Below, one piece after another: positions 63,133-64,000 of a stretch of DNA of 64,000 nt. The stretch covers positions 434,001-498,000 of the forward strand of contig VWZS01001985.1 in assembly GCA_013397075.1 (NCBI GenBank). Direction: 5' to 3'. The notes beneath the pieces are model-generated. The model ran no database searches. It saw nothing but the letters and a program-made list of their open reading frames with translations, and was not told where the DNA came from. The position numbers were made by a program, and so were the translations under genes. This DNA is from Rhabdornis inornatus. Lineage: Eukaryota > Chordata > Aves > Passeriformes > Rhabdornithidae. The stretch's first letter is position 1, and each line of letters begins with the position of its first letter.

Positions 63133-64000
63133 CTGGTCTCCTCTCCTCCCAGGGGAAAAGCCCATTCTGCTGCTGGCTGCAGGCACAGGAATGACCCCAG
63201 TGCTGTAGCTGACACAGCTGCCAACATGGAAGGAATTTTAAAGGAAATCTGTGGGTCTTTATTAACAATTACTGTGAGTGGTCCAGTAGTGCCCGTGTCA
63301 TGAGAGGACAGTTTTCATGGCAGTTCTGCTGCTGCCGCCTGAATACTCAAATGTCAGTGGGCTGGACTGCTCCTTGCTCTCTTATTTGAAGATTATATTT
63401 ATTTCTATGTTTTTTTTTTCTCTGCTTATGTTATTTAGAGTTTTCTAGAGAGCCTTGAAAGCAAGGCCTGGCTCTGTTTTCATGCCAGATGAAATGGGTG
63501 TTTTGAAGCATCTGTCATCACTGCAGCTGTGGAGCTCGTCTGAGGCAGTGAGGTGACATGGTGGCAGTGGATTCCAAAGGGACAGGGTCCCAGATGGGAA
63601 CGTGACAGGCTGGCAGTGCAAAACTCCCCACAGTGACCTCCCAGCTCTGCTAAAACAAGTTCCTGTTTATCAGTGTGGCAGGAGAGCTCCTGAGCTCTGA
63701 AGGTTGATGTCCACCCTGGGAGTGACTGTGCACAGGACAAAGCCAATCCCTGAACCAAACCCCTTTTTTTATTGGTGTGCAAAGAAGAAACCAGCAGTGA
63801 CACAAAGGGACACGTAGCCACCAGCTGTGGCACCATTATCTGCAGATCAGAGTGGGTAGAGGATGGTCAGTGGGGGCACAGGACCTTCTCTTGGATCTCC
63901 TACAGTGTTTTGAGGATAAAATGCATTTATAACTTGTATATAATTTGTCACTGTCCCCATTCCAGCCTGTGTCACACCTGCTTTTCCATGTCAAACATCT

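Larger units (their letters stand above)
56991..64000. other. Gene-free flank beyond the EDEM2 promoter
   Basis: No exon of a known protein could be recognised on either strand. In mammals PROCR and MMP24 follow here; neither is seen. The region holds CR1 ends, two short tandem repeats, a gapped pyrimidine microsatellite and one unassigned terminal-exon-like structure near 59.9-60.2 kb. Confidence 0.6.

Overview
This is an ordinary vertebrate nuclear locus, almost certainly from a bird. Three genes in the order MYH7B (+), TRPC4AP (-), EDEM2 (-) match the conserved block known from human 20q11 and chicken chromosome 20. The dispersed repeats are avian: about a dozen CR1 3' ends, several still carrying the terminal ATTCTATG-type motif, plus two LTR-like insertions. 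Compact introns and CpG-island promoters also fit a bird. The species cannot be told from the sequence. A run of 38 Ns at 62268-62305 inside a pyrimidine microsatellite is an assembly gap.

Layout. 1-9200: the 3' half of a sarcomeric myosin heavy chain, 20 exons covering the end of the lever arm and the whole coiled-coil rod, ending in a tiny last exon and an AATAAA. About 10.9-45.2 kb: TRPC4AP, 19 exons on the minus strand, tail to tail with MYH7B, starting in a GC-rich CpG-island promoter; intron 1 alone is 10.7 kb. 45.2-48.3 kb: intergenic, holding a roughly 740-bp LTR-like insertion bracketed by a 10-bp direct repeat. 48.4-56.5 kb: EDEM2, 11 exons on the minus strand, with a CpG-island promoter that contains a tandem array of four CCAAT/GC-box modules. 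56.99-64 kb: no recognisable gene; CR1 fragments, short tandem repeats and the gapped microsatellite.

The genes are functionally unrelated: a muscle motor, a cullin-4 ubiquitin-ligase substrate receptor, and an ER alpha-mannosidase-like protein of glycoprotein quality control. They are linked only by conserved synteny. All exon boundaries were read by eye from AG/GT splice sites, reading-frame continuity and similarity to the known families. Every junction used keeps frame, giving a 1,123-codon MYH7B rod, a 776-residue TRPC4AP and a 579-residue EDEM2.

I found no exotic new system. The best leads are the four-copy promoter module of EDEM2 with a near-ERSE site, a possible divergent 84-codon transcript from the TRPC4AP promoter whose stop codon lies inside a poly(A) signal, a 28-base T tract with a decoy acceptor next to EDEM2 exon 8, and an unassigned terminal-exon-like structure on the minus strand near 60 kb.
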